Shown: positions 59,985-64,000 of the stretch, piece after piece
Layout: each line of letters begins with the position of its first letter
How positions within the stretch are numbered: the stretch's first letter is position 1
Assembly: GCA_963920705.1 (NCBI GenBank)
Contig: OY987231.1
Coordinates: 18,949,024-19,013,023 of the forward strand
Direction: 5' to 3'
Origin: Odiellus spinosus
Taxonomy: Eukaryota > Arthropoda > Arachnida > Opiliones > Phalangiidae
Length of the DNA stretch: 64,000 bases
Program-made: the position numbers and the translations under genes
The notes under the pieces: generated by a model
What the model saw: only the letters and a program-made list of their open reading frames with translations
Databases searched by the model: none
Told to the model about the DNA's origin: nothing

Positions 59985-60775
59985 TATCAACTGAATGACC
60001 TTGAAATTCTCCATTAACCGACCTTGAAATTCTCCATTAACCGACCTTGAAATTCTCCATTAACCGACCTTGAAATTCTCCATTAACCGACCTTGAAATT
60101 CTCCATTAACCGACCTTGAAATTCTCCATTAACCGACCTTGAAATTCTCCATTAACCGACCTTGAAATTCTCCATTAACCGACCTTGAAATTCTCCATTA
60201 ACCGACCTTGAAATTCTCCATTAACCGACCTTGAAATTCTCCATTAACCGACCTTGAAATTCTCCATTAACCGACCTTGAAATTCTCCATTAACCGACCT
60301 TGAAATTCTCCATTAACCGACCTTGAAATTCTCCATTAACCGACCTTGAAATTCTCCATTAACCGACCTTGAAATTCTCCATTAACCGACCTTGAAATTC
60401 TCCATTAACCGACCTTGAAATTCTCCATTAACCGACCTTGAAATTCTCCATTAACCGACCTTGAAATTCTCCATTAACCGACCTTGAAATTCTCCATTAA
60501 CCGACCTTGAAATTCTCCATTAACCGACCTTGAAATTCTCCATTAACCGACCTTGAAATTCTCCATTAACCGACCTTGAAATTCTCCATTAACCGACCTT
60601 GAAATTCTCCATTAACCGACCTTGAAATTCTCCATTAACCGACCTTGAAATTCTCCATTAACCGACCTTGAAATTCTCCATTAACCGACCTTGAAATTCT
60701 CCATTAACCGACCTTGAAATTCTCCATTAACCGACCTTGAAATTCTTCATTAACTGACCTTGAAATTTGTAGCTA
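59985..60775 (+). repeat. 23-bp tandem repeat, about 33 units
   Basis: The unit is GACCTTGAAATTCTCC plus ATTAACC, with a 23-bp period (CCGACCT at 60,064, 60,087 and so on). The central 30 units are essentially identical. Degenerate units occur on both sides (GACCTTGTATTTTTAACTTG; TGACCTTGAAATTTGTAGC; TTGACCTTGAAATTCTGG). Confidence 0.97.
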
Positions 60776-61297
60776 ATTGTTTTTGTTTTCCTGACATTCT
60801 TGTCAAATTGACCTTGAAATTCTGGTTAGTCCTTAGTCTTTATAAATTGCTCTTTAATGTTTTTGTATCCGTTTCGAACTATATACGTAATCATTTTAAC
60901 TTCATTAAATTAACCTTGACCCTATCTCAGGCTGAAAGTTTTGTACACTTGGGGATGGACTACTTAAGTTTGAAAACAAATTGACGAAACAGTTCGATAC
61001 AAAATGAGGTATTGATTTATGGGATATCCAGAATTGACCTTGGTGGGCTATATACTTATTTACAAATCAACCGTACTATTAATGACACTCAATGACAAGA
61101 GATACTCCCACATTATATCACGTTAAAAATAGATTTTCAAACTTCCAGAAATAATCGACCAATGAATACCTCATCGATCGATTTTTCATTTAGCCCGAAG
61201 ACATTTTAAAAGCAGATTTTGCAGAAATTGCTGTGTCACGACACTAAGCCTAAACCTTGTTTAATACATTAAGTTGATGGGTTATTAAAGAAAGCTT
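60776..61297. other. Intergenic, decayed repeat edge
   Basis: Scattered TTGACCTTG phrases to about 61,045 extend the 23-bp array in degenerate form. No gene seen. Confidence 0.4.
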
Positions 61298-61648
61298 TTA
61301 TTTTAATCTAAATCTGGAAGATGTCGCTGTTGAACGTTGTCCGTATAGAATCTGATGCCTTCTCGCTAGACTTTTCCTATATCTTCTGGATCGATGTGTC
61401 AGAACTGTCTGAAACGTCTGATCCTTCACCAAAATCCTACACGCCTTAAAAGTCTGGAGTCCGTCAATCCACTGACTCGGATAGAATAGAGTGAAGCTCA
61501 TAGCGAAAGAGATACCAGTAAAGATTTCATTACCAGTAATCCCCTTTTCTTTATCATCTTCTGCAGTCAACAGTTTAGGATGGATTTGTAGAGAGTTCTT
61601 TCCGTGAAAGTAAAATTTCCCATTATGAAATTGCTTTCGGGTTGCCAT
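61298..61648 (-). CDS. Hypothetical ORF, 116 aa
   Basis: ATG at 61,648 (minus strand, CCTATGGC, moderate start context) to TAA at 61,298. The product starts MATRKQFHNGKFYFHGKNS and ends with a strongly basic tail rich in Arg and Ser (RSRRYRKSLARRH). The frame is open for another 23 codons upstream. Base composition (about 41% G+C) is higher than in the neighbouring DNA. There is no signal peptide or recognisable domain; the segment around residues 43-60 is mildly hydrophobic. It could be a single-exon gene, a terminal exon or chance. Confidence 0.28.
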   Translation of the reverse strand: MATRKQFHNGKFYFHGKNSLQIHPKLLTAEDDKEKGITGNEIFTGISFAMSFTLFYPSQWIDGLQTFKACRILVKDQTFQTVLTHRSRRYRKSLARRHQILYGQRSTATSSRFRLK

Positions 61649-61670
61649 AGGACCCCAGTCACGCGCTACT

Positions 61671-61686
61671 TGGCGCCACCTACTGG
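61671..61686 (-). promoter_or_regulatory. CTCF-like binding site
   Basis: On the minus strand CCAGTAGGTGGCGCCA matches the CTCF core (CCA..AGRKGGCGC) at every strong position. It lies about 25 bp upstream of the minus-strand ATG at 61,648. Confidence 0.5.
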
Positions 61687-61717
61687 CGTTACTTAATCCG
61701 CCTAACTTAACGGTCAA

Positions 61718-63018
61718 GGGACCGAGTTGAAAAATTTTACGCCTTAACCGCTAATAATTAGTGAAAGGTAGCCAAAGTTCGATTAAACGTAGCGAACACT
61801 CATTAATTAAAATTCGAGAACCGAATTTAAAAGCGTTCGATTTTCCTGGGCTCTCGTCTCTAGCGGTTTGTTTAGACTCTCAACTACTAGCTACGGTTCG
61901 ATTCAGTTTGAAAAGGTTCTGTCCTTTAACTATATATGGGAAACCGTATCATTTAGATGAAGATAAGCCTAGTTTCGAACGTTCTGATATCCCAAACTTT
62001 ATCCGAAATTAGCTGCTGTTGCGTGTTTTAGTTTCGCGAGTGGTCACGTTCGACTTTAACACACGACGCCAAGGAGAACCTCCTCTCGTGTTAGAATCCA
62101 TTTGAAATTTCAACGCGTTAAACGCTGGATGGTATTCTTTTTCTATGATACAATTTATAGATTACATTAGGGACATATACTTTAATCAGTCAACTTTAAT
62201 AACGTGATATATACGAGTCAGTTAAATAGTTTTAAGTAAGTGTCAAATTTAACAACGCCCTTAGAAATTAAAAATAGTTGATGTTTGAAAACTTTATGTA
62301 GGTACGATCAACATTTCAATAAAAGTAATTAGGGATACGACATAATCAAGTTTATTTTAATATTATGATTAATTTGGCTTTGCTGCCAGCAAAGCTTATG
62401 ATATGTTCCATAATTCTGACAAGTTGGTCACTGATTGCCGCTAGACATTCTCCATAAAATCAAGATCAATGCCGTTTAGCAACATGTCAACTCACAATTC
62501 TGAGATTAACACGAAAAGGCCCTGAGTAAAGCGCATGCGTCAGTAGTCCCGTCTGCCTATACTTTTATACACTAATTGCATATGCTTATTTAAGTTAATT
62601 GAAATAAGCAATAATTCTAAATAGGAATGAAGATGTCGCGAACTGATGCCTTCGTGATTTCTCACCGCCTATATCGTATAAAAACTTTGTGAGCTAGACT
62701 GTTCAAGTTTGTGTAGTCAATTCTCGGGTCGTTGTCGATCAACACTGCAAAGTGTATACAGAAGCATTGAAGTATCATACTTATTTATTGTTAATAATAA
62801 ACTTACGACTTTAACCCTATCTAAAATTGCAAATTTTTCAACTTATTAGGCTTTAAACCAATTAAGAAAGTTGATGTAGTGGAAAAATATAATAACACCC
62901 TCGTTATCGTGCGCTAATCAATTATATTTAATGCCGGTTTCATGCTATGACAGGCGCGCTTATATCTTTGGCACATCCTTAATGAGGGTAGAAAACAACG
63001 AAAAAGGTATAACTGACC
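61718..63018. other. Intergenic, no feature supported
   Basis: Mixed composition; an 83-codon ORF at 61,761-62,012 begins with GTG and has no motif. Nothing else recognised. Confidence 0.35.
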
Positions 63019-63590
63019 TTAAAGGGAAACTTGGAGCTTTTGAATTTATTTTCGGAATCACCGTGCCTAAGGTCGTATACCTCAAGCACTGTTGAAGGCT
63101 GAAATAATATGATTGGTCCGAATTTATATTTACTAATATTCAAACTTAACCCGCAGGGCTCCCACCAGGTCCGTAAAATACCTAAAACCCCCTACTTTTT
63201 TGGAGGTCCCTAAACCACCATAAACTCGTGATTTGGTCCTCTAAATCACCATATTTCTATTAAATTTGGTTTAAAGTACTGTCGGCCTATAATAATGAAC
63301 CCAAATTTTATGCAAAGTCGAATTCACCCATTTAAATTTCCCGCTTGTAAAACTGATAAAGTCAGCGTGATATAATTATCACGAAAAAAATTTATGAAAT
63401 TAAAGACAGATTTGTTATAAAATGTTTTTACAAAAACTATTTCCTCCTTATTTTAAAATTTTTGGTTCCTATTTCACCCTATTTCTAGCCTGAAAAAGCC
63501 CTTATTTCCTATTTTTTTTTTTTTAGATTTTGGTGGGAGCCCTGTAACCCAATTTCAGAAATTAATTTTTAGCTCCAAGTTTCCCTTTAA
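63019..63590 (+). mobile_element. Family C MITE, copy C4, split by element I
   Basis: Left end TTAAAGGGAAACTTGGAGC at 63,019; right end TTTAGCTCCAAGTTTCCC ending at TTAA 63,587-63,590. The internal GCACTGTTGAAGGCTG and TATGATTGGTCCGAATTTA are shared with C2 and C3. Without the nested insert it is about 180 bp, so it has internal deletions. Confidence 0.9.
63154..63544 (+). mobile_element. Element I (CAGGGCTCCCACCA termini), nested in C4
   Basis: 391 bp from CAGGGCTCCCACCAGG to TTTTGGTGGGAGCCCTG. Inverted subterminal blocks CCTAAAACCCCC / TATTTCACCC are weak. Flanks TAACCCG / TAACCCA agree at 6 of 7 bases. Non-coding. A hAT or P-type origin is possible. Confidence 0.85.
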
Positions 63591-64000
63591 ATGGGTATAA
63601 TAAAACCTTTAAGAATTGATCAAAAACCATCTGCTGACTTTTTTTTCAACAAAACATAGTTTCAATACAAGTTGTTACTGTAGCTAAAGGTTGAAGTTTA
63701 TTATTTTCAGAGAAGATATTCGTATTCTTAGTTATAAGCTTACATTCAAACTATACTTGCTTTTATGGCTTTTTATATATACCGTAGATTTAAAGGAAAT
63801 AATATATGGATAGAAAAATGCAGGGTTAACTACATCGGTTATTGATTTTTACCACGGTATGTTGAAAGACAACCTTCAAAATAATGTCTTTTATTTCATT
63901 CTACGAAGTTTTTTTTTTTTTATTATCATTTCGAGTATCCTGAAAAACGTGCTTTAATTTAATAGGACCAATCTACATTTTATCTCTAATTATATTTATG
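63591..64000. other. Intergenic to window end
   Basis: AT-rich with T-runs; nothing supported. Confidence 0.35.

Overview
This window looks like AT-rich, gene-poor, repeat-dense nuclear DNA from an animal, most likely an invertebrate. The evidence is that no long ORF survives scrutiny as a bacterial-type gene, that the one convincing gene is split by a GT-AG intron, and that the DNA is packed with non-autonomous DNA transposons (MITEs), satellites and homopolymer runs. A short interstitial (TTAGG)4 run at about 46.04 kb matches the arthropod telomere unit, but this is only a weak pointer to taxon. No rRNA, tRNA, CRISPR array or intact transposase was recognised.

The protein-coding content is small. 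Two exons near 53.6 and 55.7 kb (+ strand) join in phase and give at least 131 N-terminal residues of an unrecognised, largely disordered protein. The first has an upstream acceptor and 5'UTR; the second ends at a consensus donor, so the gene continues beyond what can be traced here. A 116-codon ATG-started ORF on the minus strand at 61.3-61.65 kb, beside a CTCF-like site, is a weaker candidate. GC/CpG-rich patches at 27.1-27.6 kb (TATA box and perfect donor), 37.2-37.4 kb and 21.0-21.2 kb may be promoters or non-coding first exons.

The dominant content is mobile DNA. Family A (about 337 bp, termini CAGAAGCCGATG...CATCGGCTTCTG) has 17 full-length copies spread from 2.8 to 51.5 kb, most with 7-bp target duplications. 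Families G, H and probably I have unrelated inverted repeats but the same 7-bp duplication and 5'-CA start. Families B (foldback, about 440 bp) and C (about 360 bp) are TTAA-flanked and begin TTAAAGGGA, like T2/Kolobok MITEs. Families D, E, F, K and L are further inverted-repeat elements. Several insertions are nested (A in B, I in C, H in an inverted arm structure) or share a target (G next to A).

Tandem repeats are prominent: a ~172-bp satellite at 1-400 and again at 17.03-17.88 kb, where it is sandwiched between two D elements; a 31-bp repeat at 1.32-1.83 kb; a 17-bp minisatellite of about 1.15 kb at 27.94-29.09 kb that produces long but spurious ORFs; and a very homogeneous 23-bp repeat at 59.99-60.77 kb. 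The rest is unique-looking AT-rich DNA in which nothing could be supported.
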